The translations under genes and the position numbers were made by a program. The notes below the pieces were generated by a model. It saw nothing but the letters and a program-made list of their open reading frames with translations, did not search any database and was not told the DNA's origin. A DNA stretch of 64,000 nucleotides from Membranipora membranacea (lineage: Eukaryota; Bryozoa; Gymnolaemata; Cheilostomatida; Membraniporidae). The stretch covers positions 9,439,501 to 9,503,500 of the forward strand of contig OU612074.1 in NCBI GenBank assembly GCA_914767715.1. The letters run 5' to 3'. The first letter of the stretch is position 1, and each line of letters starts with the position of its first letter. This document shows positions 1-11,857 of this stretch, piece after piece.

Positions 1-890
1 GGCAATTTAACAGGCCGTTGTAATATGTTGCCAAGTGAGAGACTTTGGGGAGTTATCATAATTGTGTAATGCTCATTTTGTGTATCAGGTACTTCATATT
101 GTTAGAAATATATTAAATCATTATCATTACCTAATATATCAAATAAAATCTTTATAAACCTTCACAAGAACAAGTTGTTGACTAGGTATATTGCAACGCA
201 TCGTAAAGCTATCCATTTGAAGAGAATAGTCGAGCGAGTCATACTTGTGAAAGCACCTCTGATAGAAATTTGGTGGCGGTTTCTGCTGGATATGTGATCT
301 GCTAGTTCCAGGTTCAATTCCTGTACCCTGCGGTTCTTATTGACTTGGTGCCAGCATATATATGATAAATATGAGCAAAAATACTGCAGGTCCCCTGTGT
401 GGTTGCACACCCCACGTGCAATGGAAAAACCCCTCTGTCTTTTCAATGATAACAAATAGGACTTCCAGCAGGTAAGGGTATAGAGTACGGCTTGAGTATT
501 GGGTTCGAGCACCTGCACCCTAGAGAGGACAACTATCTATGCATTGGAAGACTGATCAGGCCTACATCAGGGAGGGTGGGATCCCTGCATACATGAAACA
601 CAGCAACCCATAGCCATGCTGTGATGGATTTCAATTTTATGGCCTTACAGCAAATACCGAGGTATTTATTTTAATAAAAATTGATTATCATATTTATGCA
701 CAGTTTTTTAGGCCTATATTAATACCATCTGGGCTATCAACGTGGATGAGTTTGTAACGATATTTTTGTGACTGTTTGTAAGACCACTGATCATCTGAGT
801 GTGAAGGTGCGTCCTCTTGTTCTTATCTGGATGATAGCAAAGTTATGATATCTTGTCACAAAGATATACTTGGTTTATTCACAATTGTAA
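1..890. other. non-coding stretch, left edge
   Basis: No coding exon is supported here. A box-B-like Pol III motif (GGTTCAATTCC) lies near 312 and a second (GGTTCGAGCACC) near 501, but neither has a convincing box A, so I do not call a tRNA or SINE. The rest is AT-rich sequence without obvious internal repeats. Confidence 0.5.
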
Positions 891-894
891 TATA

Positions 895-1760
895 ATTTGA
901 GCTGTACTTTTGGCATTGATTTATTTGTCTCTGGTGATCCGGGTGAAGATAACTTCAATTTGAAATCAATTATTTTTGATTTACACGGATCTGCAAACTG
1001 GTATAGACAAAATATATATGTCATTTGATATGATAATTACTATACCTAGCTGTGGATTGTAAAGTTTTGCCATCTGTAATACGTAATACAACCATACATG
1101 ACAAGTTGGTTAACCCAGACATCGGGAGGTCCCAACCCTGAGTACCACTCTGCGTACCGCAGTTCTGGTGCAATTCATCCCTCGTTTGTTATAATTATTT
1201 CTAAGCGTAAACATGAGCACTCATATTATGAATTGCATCATTTTACTTGATTTTACAAAAGATATTCTTGCACTTTATCCGAACTACGATTGACAGCCCT
1301 ATCAATAGTGTTAGGCCAGGTAAAGATATAGAATTGCTGCATACAAGCAGTAATGGTAATAAGTAAATACATAAGTATATGTATGGTGGAGGGAGGAAAC
1401 GTAGTTTCCCTTGCAATGTGTCTTGAGTTTATTGTTCTGTTTTATTATCTAGATATTGACTAATTTTTTCACAATGAGCATAAAGACACAGGCCATTCTC
1501 AGTTACCTAGTTATATGTGGTGCCCATACACCTCAATGAGTGAAGTGAAATTTGTGCAATTATTAATTGAAGCAGTTCAGTTTTTGTATTGCCAAACAGG
1601 AGTTGCCCATAATTATTGGTCTTCTTGGTCGGACACATTTGTTCTGAACAGCTCGTAACCGGATATGTGCAGGCTGTGACGTCCTATCTGAGTCTTGAGT
1701 GTATTCCATTTGAATATCATCGAAATATTTTTATCTGAAACCTAGCAGGAAATATGGAGT
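895..1760 (-). repeat. gene-less copy of the TRIM-like gene flanks
   Basis: Positions 895-1093 match 4245-4352 plus 5155-5277. Positions 1093-1425 match the segment just beyond the 3' end of gene A (5278-5610) and gene B (48812-49140). Positions 1430-1760 match the segment upstream of gene A (10730-11090) and gene B (54370-54740). The 3' flank therefore abuts the 5' flank with no gene between them, as expected after deletion of a whole gene copy or recombination between tandem units. Boundaries are by eye. Confidence 0.7.
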
Positions 1761-3462
1761 CAGTCTTCTAACTGGTGTTCCACTTTGTGCATCTTCTCTT
1801 ATAGGTTAATTGTTGGTTATCTTTACCCCGTAAGATTAATGCATACGTGCTTGAATTTTTGGCACTATATATCTGACAACATTTGTAAATAAAAACAAGG
1901 TTGTTCAGAAGGAGATATGTTAACAGGTCATTGAGACTCCACAACCCTGTAGTGACATCCATATATTTTTGAACATCTTACATTGATTTTCTTTTTGAGT
2001 GTGAAACCCCTTAATTGAAAGGGATCAGGCAAGCATTGCATGGCGGCCAAGTAATCTTGCCAAGTATGACAAAACAGATTCATTCAAGTTTACTGATATA
2101 AATGTATTGCATACTCAACCATCCGGAACTGCATGAATTTATTCTTATAGACGTAATGAAGTAATGAAGTTCTTAATAAATGTCTCAATCCTATGTTTCC
2201 TAATGAGTTTTCACCATTTTTCTCTTGTGGAAGTGTTGTAGGGGACCGACTGGAAGCATATTGTTGAGTATTTTAGTAGTATTCCTTATCAGCGTTGCTG
2301 AGATGTTATTGTGGCTCTCTCAACCACTAACTCCACAGAGGAACAAACGGTTTCAGTTGTAAAGATTACATTTGAGTGTTTTAGTCATTTAGTCATTAGT
2401 TTTAGTTATTGAGTTTTGGCATTGGGGAGCAATGTGTAAAACTCAATTTGTTTTACTTTTGACTCATTGACAGTGGTCGATGTGCCTCGAAAACACTGGA
2501 TGATTTCATGCTCCTTGCGCTTATTGGATGCTTGTAATAACTTATTTCAATATGAATCAAATAGAGTTGTTGGGGATTGTCACAGTACCAGACAACGCGG
2601 TCAATAATAATGAAATGAACTAAAACCGACTGAACCGATTGGATTCTCTCTTCACCAGCACAGTGAATAACTTTGACTCTGTAGGAACACATTAAATACA
2701 TTAATCAAAAACCATGTCGATGGTCGTGCTCAGTTTCATACTTTGCCAGCCCCTCATCATCTGATCTATATAATATCCAGGATAAATATGCACGGTAATG
2801 TAACTCTAGAAATGATATGGTTATTTGATGTCTTCTGACTTAATTGTTGTATCATCATAATGTCTTACCTCAATAGTATATTCTTTTTATTCAATACTAC
2901 AATTGAAATCACGGTAACAAAATAGTTCTGAAATTTTGATTTGATTGATGATTACTTTTTATTCGATCAAAATACATTGAAAATGTGTAATTGATCTGAT
3001 TTATTGAATTAAAATTTGGTGTTTGCATAAAAATTATAAAATTTATTAAAAATCATTATATCAGTTTTCTGAACTTTACAAACAGGCATTCGCTAGCAAG
3101 AGCAGTATGGAGAGGGACCGTAGCGTTAATGGTAGGCGGCGAGGTTGTGTTGAAGCTCAGTGTGTAGGCAGAAGAGGTTGATGCTTGGAACGTTTTTTTG
3201 ACAGTAGATGATGTATGCTATTTGTAGGTCATTAACATTTTTTAAAGATTCTCCTTTCTGATTGTTCCTAAAAATAAACCGGCTTAGGCATGTGTAACTT
3301 CTCACCAAATGTACTTGTAGAACAAACAAAACCTTTCATCAAAGTACAGTAAATGAAGTTATTAGGGTTGTTTATTAATTGATGATAAAAGTAAACAGCG
3401 TTCAATCATACCGATTTGATTCACACAGGGACTTTATCTTGAAGTCGATGGATTAACGTAAC
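1761..3462. other. non-coding AT-rich stretch
   Basis: I see no exon, transposon protein or clear repeat. Short open frames on the minus strand (for example 2453-2701) are low complexity and lack splice context. Confidence 0.5.
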
Positions 3463-4245
3463 TCATTCACGCTCGAGTTTATACTAGAGAATTGAATGTT
3501 CAAAGTAACTTGGTACTAGCAGTGTGTCCTTATCCATAAAGAAGTCGAACACTTGTGTTTGAACGCCAGTTCTTTCTTTAAACTCTCTCAGTTTTTCACC
3601 TTTATGAAAATAAAGCTAAAACATATCATTGATCCGAAACCTTATATATTCTTCCAGAATTTCATGCCATCCATTCTAGCGGGGCACCTTTTTGGCTCAT
3701 TACCCCTAACACAAGCACTTTGACATGGATGATTAAATTTATCTGAAACCGCTGTCTGGTAATTCCTTTCTGAAGGAGGTCTGTCAAATGTTTTTTTTGA
3801 AAAATGTTCACTGTTTGTCAGATTAATATGAGTTCTATGGGGGCAATAGTGAAAGGCCACAGGCTTGTTAGAGATATTCATTTAAACATTAATCAAGTAG
3901 AATACTGACCTGTTTTCAGATTGAGCACTTCTACCCATACCCCTATTTTACGGCTGTGGCCACAGCCGTTCACTAGTACAACATTTCTATAAACTGATGA
4001 ACAGAACGGAGTCCCTGCGAGCTCAGTCCTCCAGGGTACTGCTGAGGTCTTCAGATTGAAGCTGAATACAGCAGGTGGTGTGTGGGTGGTGATGATGACC
4101 CTGTCATCTCCTGCTGAACTCATTGACACATAAGAGCCTGCTAGTATCTGTGGGCACGGAACCCGCCTCAAGACTTTGCCATCTAAATCGTAGACTGATA
4201 TTCTCTGATTGGTCCTGTCAGGCACCAGAATCTGATCTTGTTGAA
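3463..4245 (-). pseudogene. 3' fragment of a third TRIM-like propeller gene
   Basis: Two exons homologous to the last two exons of genes A and B survive on the minus strand: about 4245-3910 (propeller, including LVPDRTNQRIS and SAGDDRVIITTHTPPAVFSF) and 3599-3463 (last propeller blade, starting GEKLREFKERTGVQTQ). The intron between them has the same GTCAGT donor and the same position as in the intact genes. Everything upstream of the propeller fragment (RING, B-boxes, coiled coil) is absent; homology stops near 4245. The last exon carries a premature TAG at 3486-3484, seven codons before its usual stop. I infer a dead copy left by the tandem duplication that made genes A and B. Confidence 0.8.
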
Positions 4246-4353
4246 GCATTGATATTTTATCTATTTGTCTCTGGTAACCCGATGTAGACAACTTCTATTT
4301 GAAATAAATAGTTATTGATTTGCACGAATCTGCGAACTGGTGTAGACAAAACA
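4246..4353. repeat. duplicated spacer, left part
   Basis: Similar to 920-1010. The match is interrupted at about 4352 by the tyrosine-recombinase element and resumes at about 5155. Confidence 0.65.
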
Positions 4354-5154
4354 TACAGAGTTTTTTACACCTAAAGAACTCAGGGCAGCTGAAATACTTG
4401 CTCCTAGAATTGCATGCCAGTTTCGCTGCATGATGGCAGTAGCCTTTTACGGGTTTCTTCGACCATCAGAGTTTTGCACCACAGCTAGCGCCCATGCTTT
4501 TCTGTTCGGAGATGTGCAGTGGTCAAAGGATAAAACCTCTTGTCATTTAACTCTGAGGTCGTTCAAACACTCTAAGACAGAGGCTAGGGTCAAACTTGTT
4601 GACAACTCCGGCGAACCCTTGAAACCAGTGCTGTTGCTACAGCAATACCTGGATTTCCTTGGGCATAAACTCCCTGAGTCACCACTCTTTGATGTTTCCG
4701 CCCAGGAGTTTGTGAAAATATTACAGTATGTAGCTGGTAGAACGGGGATGAAGTAAAAACTCACACAGCACTGTTTCCGTCATGGAGGTGCTACTTGGGC
4801 TAGAAAGAGAGGATAGACCGCAGCTCAGATACAGGTGCACGGCAGGTAGTAATCAGATGCCTACTTAACTTACATTAAACATAACTGATACTTTATTGGG
4901 CTGTGTATTTGGCGAAAGGGAGTTCCGTTATAAACTCCTCTCCTTTGGTGCTAAATTTTCCACCTTTTCTAAAGTATCGAGGCCGAATTTCCTCCTATAA
5001 AGTTCTTGCCCTGCCCATGCTGTTCTCCAGCAACTTACTGTACTTACTAAAATGTTTATTTCTAACTTATTGGGGGTTAACCAGGAAATGGCGTATTAGT
5101 TGCCCCCCTCCTATAGGGGAACCCCCAGCTATCTTGTTAATCATTGAGGTAAGA
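4354..5154 (+). mobile_element. DIRS/Crypton-type tyrosine recombinase relic
   Basis: A frame from about 4357 to 4880 encodes a tyrosine-recombinase fragment. It has the catalytic-arginine box FYGFLRPSEF at about 4447-4476 and, after a TAA at 4754-4756, the box HCFRHGGATWA (H-x-x-R type) at about 4769-4801 in the same frame. A TAG follows, then a TAG-TAA pair, then SDAYLTYI, where the family has the nucleophile tyrosine. The order and spacing of these boxes is that of the recombinases of DIRS retrotransposons and Cryptons. No RT, RNase H or methyltransferase is visible. At least four stop codons make it dead. The flanks match an uninterrupted sequence at 960-1093, so this is an insertion of roughly 800 bp. 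Confidence 0.75.
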
Positions 5155-5923
5155 AAAAATATATGTCATTTGATATGATAAACACTATACCTAGCTGTGG
5201 AGTGTAAAGTTGTGCCATCGTCTGTAATATGTAATACTGTTGGCCGACGGGCAAATGTCTGGCGGGCTCAGACTAGCATACATGACAAGTTGGTTAACCC
5301 AGAAATCAGGAGGTTGCCTTGGACGAACTCCCAACCCTTAGTACCACTCTGAGTACAACAGTTCTGGTGCAATTCATCCCTGGTTTTTTAAAATTATTTC
5401 TAGGCGAAAACATGAGCATTCGTAATATGAATTGCATCATTTTACTTTATTTTACAAATTATATTGTTGCACTTTATCCGAACTAGGAGTGACAGCCCTA
5501 TCAATAGTGTTAGGCTAGGTAAAGATACTGAATAGCTGCATACAAGCAGTAATGGTAATAAGTAACTACATAGGTATATGTATGGTGGAGGGAGGAAAAC
5601 CCTTGCAAGTAGAGGCTTACCGATTTTTCTTGGTGTACTAAGCTGAAAAAAGGGAGGAAATATGTAGATAGGGAGGGGATAGAAAAAACTACTTCAAACC
5701 TGGAGCCTCGCTACCAATAAAGGGAGACTTGTCAGGTATGAATACATGTAACATGTCATGTCTCAATAGTAAAATATTTCTGTTCACCACTAAATATGAA
5801 ATCACTAAAGTAGAATTGCAGGGCATATGATTTTGGCAGCATCACAAAAATACAAAAAATCAGCAATATTGGTTCTTTGTTTTGTTGACATAATATTAAA
5901 CAATATCATGGTTATAACTGTAG
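5155..5923. repeat. duplicated spacer and 3' flank of gene A
   Basis: Positions 5155-5277 continue the spacer interrupted at 4353 (copy at 1010-1093). Positions 5278-5610 are the 3' flanking repeat shared with 1093-1425 and 48812-49140, including a stretch reading GTATGGTGGAGGGAGG. The remainder up to 5923 is 3' untranslated or intergenic. Confidence 0.65.
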
Positions 5924-8900
5924 TCATTTATGCTCAAGTTTATAGAAGAGAACAGAGCTTTCATGGAAACTTGGTACTAGTAGCGTTTCCTTATCTGTAA
6001 ACAAGTCAAACACTTGTGTTTGAACACCTGCTTTGACTTTGATCTCTCTCAGCTTTTCACCTTTACGAAAATAAAATAAGATTACAACTGAGCCAATGAC
6101 TGATATATCTCTACAGATTTTCAAGGGGTTCATTCTAGTGGAGTGCTTAATAGGACGCAAATATTGTTCAATGGCTCCTTGCCAAAGGAGGAGGGCTCTC
6201 AAATGTTTTCTCTCACAGCTTTTCACTGCTTGACAGAGCCGTATCAGCTTGCGAGTTACAAACAATTACTGTACACCATCGGATTGATGACCAGGTGTTG
6301 GAAAAAATCAAACAGTTGGTCGACTGACCTGTTTCACGATTGAGTACTTCTATCCAAACGCCTCTTTTGTTGTTATTGCCACAGCCGCTGACCAGAACAA
6401 CATTGCTGGAAACCGCTGAAGAGAAAGGATTCCCTGTGAGCTTAGCCTTCCAGAGTACTGCTGAGGTCTTCAGATTGAAGCTGAATACAGCAGGTGGGTT
6501 GTATGTAGTGATGATGACGCTGTCATCTCCTGCTACACTCATTGACAAAGAGGTACCTGCTGGCATGTGTGGACACGGAACCTGCCTCACAACTGTTCCA
6601 TCTAAATTGTAGAGTGATATTCTCTGATTGGTCCTGTCAGGCACCAGAAGCTGATCTTTGCTGAAGCAGAGTTTACTGAAGCAGAGTATATTCCCAATCC
6701 TGTACCCGTTCATGTCAGTATGATCCCAGGATGTGATTTGCTGCCCGTTCAAGTCATATACAAGGATTTTATATGGCTGTCCATTCATAAGAATGTAAAT
6801 CCTGTCTTTATAAGCTCTTATGGTTATCGGATAGTTAGTGAGCTTGATGAAGTTTGCTGTCTGATTATCAGCACCACCATATCTGCTGACTGTCTTGTTT
6901 CCGAGTCCGGCATATATGAAGCCTTTGTAGCTGCATACAGTGTATATGGGTGTGCCCACAAGAAGCTGCTTCACAAACTGCATAGATGTTGGTGGCTTGA
7001 TATTTTTGTGAAAATTGGCGCCGATCACAAAGTCTTCAGAAGAAACCAGGGTGATATTCAAATAGATTCTTGCTGCATCTAAAATTATATGTGACCACAT
7101 CAGAGATACGATGAATTATTCCGCAGTTGATATAACCTACATATAGGCTGCTGCAATCGCAGATAAGATGTAACTAACTTGCAAAGTTACAACTTAGAAA
7201 CTTACAAAAAATTCACAGCTAATACTGAGTATCAGATTCATTGAGCAACACCTGAGATGTCTACCCTCAAATACATTTAAAGGCAACTTGAAAAATAATC
7301 AATGATCCTGATCCTGTGACTGGAATCGATTCCCTCCATTCATATTTGTTGTTATAAATATCTCCAAATGAACGTTAATACTTACTGTCAACTTCTAGAA
7401 CTTGCTGATCAGTCAACTCTAGCTGTGAAAATTCTATCTCCTCCATCTCATCGAGTTGATTTTTTAACTCTCCCTTGGCTTTCAGTAAATCTACCTGTAA
7501 TAGTATTGCAATTGCTCAAAATGGGTAATGTGAACACAACTCATACTTTGATATCGTCACATGGCATTACGAGTTGCCCCTGATAAAGAAAATGAGTTGG
7601 AGGTTAGCATTGTAAGAAAGGTGAGCAGTGTTTGAAAGCATGATTTTGCGAGCAATGATAACATCGATAGCTGGTAAGCTTTTTTATGAATGTATGGATA
7701 GAATGTTTTAGCTCGCCAGTTTGCAGCATTGATCACTTGGCGAGTTAACTGGTTTGAATGACTTAATGGCTGCGTTTATTCTGTAGCATACATCATAAAC
7801 CATTTTTGAATGAATACGGCGTACTCTTCATATAAACACAAACATAACGTAACTGATCACAAGAATGGGGAGATGATGAATGTAGTTGAGGGCTTTGAAT
7901 AACTACCCTTTTTGAACAAAATCAACGAGAGTTCCCATGTAATTAAAACTAACTTACACAGTGTTTGTTTGACACATTCTTGCGGAATTCTTCGAGCTTC
8001 TTGTGGAAATCTGATACTTTTACTCCAGCATCCTTCTCCATGTAATCAGTCAGCTTTTCTTTAGCCTCCTCTCTCTTAGCTCTGTATTCATCTCTCAGCC
8101 TTGCATATTTCGCTTTGATACCATCGAGCTGCAATATAGTAGAGATCGAGCCACATTATGCGTAAGAATCATTCAAAGTGCCTTTTCAGATAAAAAAATA
8201 ATTTTAAACTCACCAAAACTTTAGCAGTATTATTCTACAAGTAGCCAAACTTTCGCATAGGTAAAGTGGTTCACAGATTAAAACAGGAAGCAGTTGTATT
8301 TACCAATGCGGGAAACATTGTAGATTAATTTCCCAATGACCCTGTTCCCAATGAATTAATGTAAGCATATTCACATTGGCCTCGAACGGGTCTCTGTGAA
8401 AATCTTGAGGAATATGAAGACCTGTTTCTCCTCAGTCTCATTGATCAGTTTCAGTCCTTCGTCAGTTTCTTTATCCCAGTTTGTCAGAGTTATAGTGGCC
8501 TCTTTGATCACAGCTGACCATTCATCAAACTTATCTTCTACTTTCTTCTTCTGAGGCTCAAACATTCCCCTCACTTCCTTTTCTAACTCCTCTATGGGCA
8601 TCAGTTTGTGACTGAATCCTGGAGAATAAAAGTTGAGGGTTTCCGAATTGAGTTGTGGAAATGGATCAGCCTAGTCAAGTTAAGTTCAATGAGCTAAGTT
8701 CAAGAGCCATTATCACTGACATTTCACAGATTGGTTATTCACTGCAGCTCTGCTTGTACAAAATCTTATACAATTCTAACTTAGTGTGACACATTTCCTA
8801 TCACTGAAGATATGGCTACTACTCATAATTCGAAAGATTATTCAATTATGATATAACCATGTAAGAAACTTACCGTTGTCACAAGAACTATCAGTGAAAC

Positions 8901-10325
8901 CTGAAATGCATTGAGTACAGAGTACCTTCATGCAGCTTCCGCATCCTATAGAGATGACTTTGTCTTTGTGATTCTCACAGAGCTTCTGCTCTGCTGAATG
9001 GGGCGACTTCAAATATTCTTTGATGTCCAAACATTCATGTGGTCCAACAGTTTCTTGGTGGAGCTGAAGTATAAATAACAAAAAAACACTGACCACTCAA
9101 GATGTTCCTGCATAATTTTTTGTAGGCTTTACACATCAGGATGATGCAATTCAAAAACAAACTAAAATTGAGATCCTCTCAAAACACAACATGGTATGCT
9201 CTGATTTTTTTAATTTCTTGAACTTCATTTCTAAACTGTCACTCTTCCAGGCAAGCTTGGCCAAGTTATTCAGACTCAGTACAGGTTAAAAAACTCCCAA
9301 ATATGCTTAGCCCTTGGATTGACATATTATTTGTCAATGAACATGAGTCAGTGATTACCTCTTCATGGGCAGCACAAAGCTTGCGCTCACACTGCACACA
9401 ATAGGTGTTTGCAGTCATCTTGTGTTTTCCTTTCTTCTCACAGGCCTCGCAGAAGGTGGGTTTGACATCCTTTAGAGCTGATGGTAGATTGTCAATATCT
9501 ACAGTAGTCTTTTGGCTACAAGTATTATACAAAACGCAAATATATAGCAAGGTCAGAAGAAAATGTGTGATATAGAACGGCAGAGTGGTAACTGTTAAAT
9601 GATTCCAAGTAGCGAATGGCAGGTCGTTAATTGTCGTCATTGTATGACTCATGATCAGTTAGGAGGCTTGCTATTCACTGACAGGTGATTGACACTTCAT
9701 AAGTTAAGGGTTGAGATGTTGGGAGATCATTACAAGACTTGGTTATACTAGATATCGATGTATGCATGTATTCATTTCCTTGTGATTTATAACTGGTGCA
9801 TTTGTTCCTACTAGATTGCAGTGTTCCCTTTATCACATGGATTGACACAGTTACGGTGGTAAGATTTTCACACTCAGAGGCCATTTAGTTGGGCAATCAT
9901 TTTTCGCTTGTATCGGAGCACGAACCTGCCACCCATTACCCAGTACATCCAATTTAGTTCATTCATGTTCCCTTCAAAGGATTCTAGTAAAGAAAATAGC
10001 ATACACTAAGAAGTCTTCCCTTTGTCAGGCATCATTGTAGTATAGAGGAACTTTGTACCGATCTCATCGGTGCTGTCTTCTCACATGTGTTACTGATGTC
10101 CTCTGAGAATTCATCAATTCAATAACGTTAAAATTATTATGTATATACTCACTCGCAAACTTTGCATTTGAAAACATTAGACTTCTTCAAGTGGCTCCTC
10201 AGACAAGTTTCACAGAATGAGTGAGAGCAGGGTAGAAGCATTGGGTTAAGGATATAGCCCTCGCCCTCTAAACAGTCACCGCATGTCACAAGATGTTTCG
10301 CATCTCCTGATATAGAAGCAGCCAT
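5924..10325 (-). CDS. TRIM-like RING/B-box/coiled-coil/propeller protein, gene A
   Basis: Eight exons on the minus strand, all with GT..AG: 10325-10153, 9515-9359, 9063-8874, 8618-8422, 8128-7958, 7494-7386, 7078-6329, 6060-5924. They sum to 1884 nt, an open frame of 627 residues. RING C3HC4: C15, C18, C33, H35, C38, C41, C54, C57. B-box 1 (CEAC..YCVQC..LCAAH) is in exon 2 and B-box 2 (CENH..GCGSC..LCTQC) in exon 3. Charged heptad-rich coiled coil fills exons 4-6. Exons 7-8 form a repeat propeller with recurring blades (LLVPDRTNQRISLYNLDG). Family knowledge: such proteins are E3 ubiquitin ligases that oligomerise through the coiled coil and bind targets through the propeller. The blades are not canonical NHL, so I do not name an orthologue. 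Oddities: an LCFSK duplication in the propeller and a weak donor (CAG/GTCTTC) after exon 4. The start is the first ATG before the RING. Confidence 0.87.
9516..10152 (-). other. intron 1 of gene A
   Basis: A 637-base intron between the RING exon and the B-box 1 exon. It is closely similar to intron 1 of gene B. No other feature is seen in it. Confidence 0.7.
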
Positions 10326-11090
10326 TTCTTAACTTCAGAGCTGTTATAGAAGTTGGAAAAAGTTAAAAGCCCTCTGAAACACAAAACAAGCCAATACCAA
10401 ATCCTGTATAGTTGGGGTACTATCATTTGCAAATTGTTGTCTTGGAATAACACATGATTGTTGCTTTCACTTACCCTATAAGTTCAACTTATGAGCTTAA
10501 CTATGAGCTTACTTAGCAAGCCTTCTAGGTCATTTCCTGGTGTGCAATCCCAACTTGTCAGTCTAAAGTTTACAAGCCTACTATTTCAAATAGCATTCAT
10601 TCAACTATGTTATCTTATCAAAACGAAACTGCCACACTGTGACATATACAACACAACTTCCTTATTGGTGCTGACATTGGTTACACATGATTGATTACTT
10701 TTATCAAATGCTTATACTGATCAATAGAACTTGGGTTTGTTGTTGTGTTTTATTATCAAGAAATCGATATTGACTAAGTTTTTCACAATGTATTCGAAAC
10801 ACAGGTCATTCTCCGCAACCTAGTTATATGTGGTGCCCACACACCTCAATGAGTGAAATTAAAATTGTTGAGATATTTATAATTGAAGCAGTTCAGTTTT
10901 TGTACTGCAAAGCATGAGATGCCCATTTGTCTCCTTGGTCGGACACATTTATTCAAAACAATCTCGAAACTTGTCAGTAATTAGTTATCAACAGTTAAAT
11001 ATAATTTGTCGATATGTGCATACTGTGATGTCCTACCCGCATCTGAGTTTTTCGAATTAGAAATCTGATTCCGAATCTAGCTAGAAATAA
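10326..11090 (-). promoter_or_regulatory. upstream region of gene A
   Basis: The sequence just above the ATG on the minus strand contains pyrimidine-rich acceptor-like sites (TTATAG, GTTTCAG) and a donor-like GTAAGTG, so the 5' untranslated region is probably spliced. Positions 10730-11090 are the upstream flank repeat shared with 1430-1760 and 54370-54740. No clear TATA box decides the start site. Confidence 0.35.
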
Positions 11091-11621
11091 ATGTTGTCAT
11101 GCTGTGTCCCCCACTGCTATATTGCACCCTATATCGCTACTCACAGTATTATGATCAATCCAATAATAACAAAAAGTAAATAAGTCATTTCTGACGCGAT
11201 ATCATAATCTCCATGTCTTAACATGAGTAGACAAATGCAGAACTCACTATAAACCGAAACGAAAATTATTACCCTGTAATTAAAATTGATCATCAGGTAA
11301 TCTCAACTTATTACAGTTATTTGGATTATTGGTATGTTTCATTTAGCCTGGTACAGACCTAAAACCCAGTGCAAGAACTTGGGAAACTTGCAAATAAATT
11401 TTTGAGGTTCCCCAAAAAAAAAGTTGCTGCATGATAGGGCTAGCTTGAACATTGTCTCCTGAGAAATTTGAAAACTAATTACTATCTTAACTTTTCATAA
11501 TGATGATCAAGCGCCTTGGTGAGTTGAATGCATGTGAATTGTGCCAAATGAGAAACATGATTATTTGTTTGAAGTACATAATGTGAAACGGTTATAATAA
11601 GAGTCTCTCATACTGTTTCAG

Positions 11622-11857
11622 GTGCACCTTTACAAATCACAGCTGTGAAGGGTGAAATATTTGTTACTGGTTATATTCAACCACATGAAGAGCACATCGC
11701 GGCAATAAGAATTATCGTAATCGGCGGTTTTCCTGTTGCCAACTGGCTAGGAGTGATATCACAATTTGATGAACCACCATCCTATGAGACAAAGGGCTGT
11801 AACTTAACTTTCAGAGAAATAGATACACCAGATGATTATGTTAGGTTAGCAGATGGG
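11622..11857 (+). pseudogene. one-exon relic of the small secreted-protein gene
   Basis: This corresponds to exon 2 of the complete gene at 58147-59251 and keeps the acceptor (TACTGTTTCAG) and a donor (GTATGT instead of GTAAGT). The frame is open and encodes VTGYIQPHEEH, ANWLGVI and FREIDTPDDYVRLADG. It lacks nine residues (27 nt) found in the other copy after LGVI. The signal-peptide exon is missing: homology with the right-hand copy jumps from about 11400 (matches 56480-56550) to 11418 (matches 58320). The terminal exon is also absent; flanking intron sequence closes up near 12030-12110. I infer a pseudogene made by two deletions after the segmental duplication. Confidence 0.7.

Noticed and set aside
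162-518. 118-codon open frame with nearby box-B motifs
   Set aside because: No domain, no splice sites, no box A at the right distance; composition is like the surrounding non-coding sequence.
6061-6229. Upstream acceptor (CAAGCAG) giving a longer last exon in gene A
   Set aside because: The same stretch in gene B has a 38-bp insertion that breaks the frame, while the downstream acceptor keeps both genes open.
6213-7100. Propeller exon read through to the stop at 6213, giving a short extra C-terminus
   Set aside because: A GTCAGT donor at the same place in all three paralogues, followed by a conserved exon encoding GEKLRE..LLVPSF that completes the last blade, shows that the frame beyond 6329 is intron.
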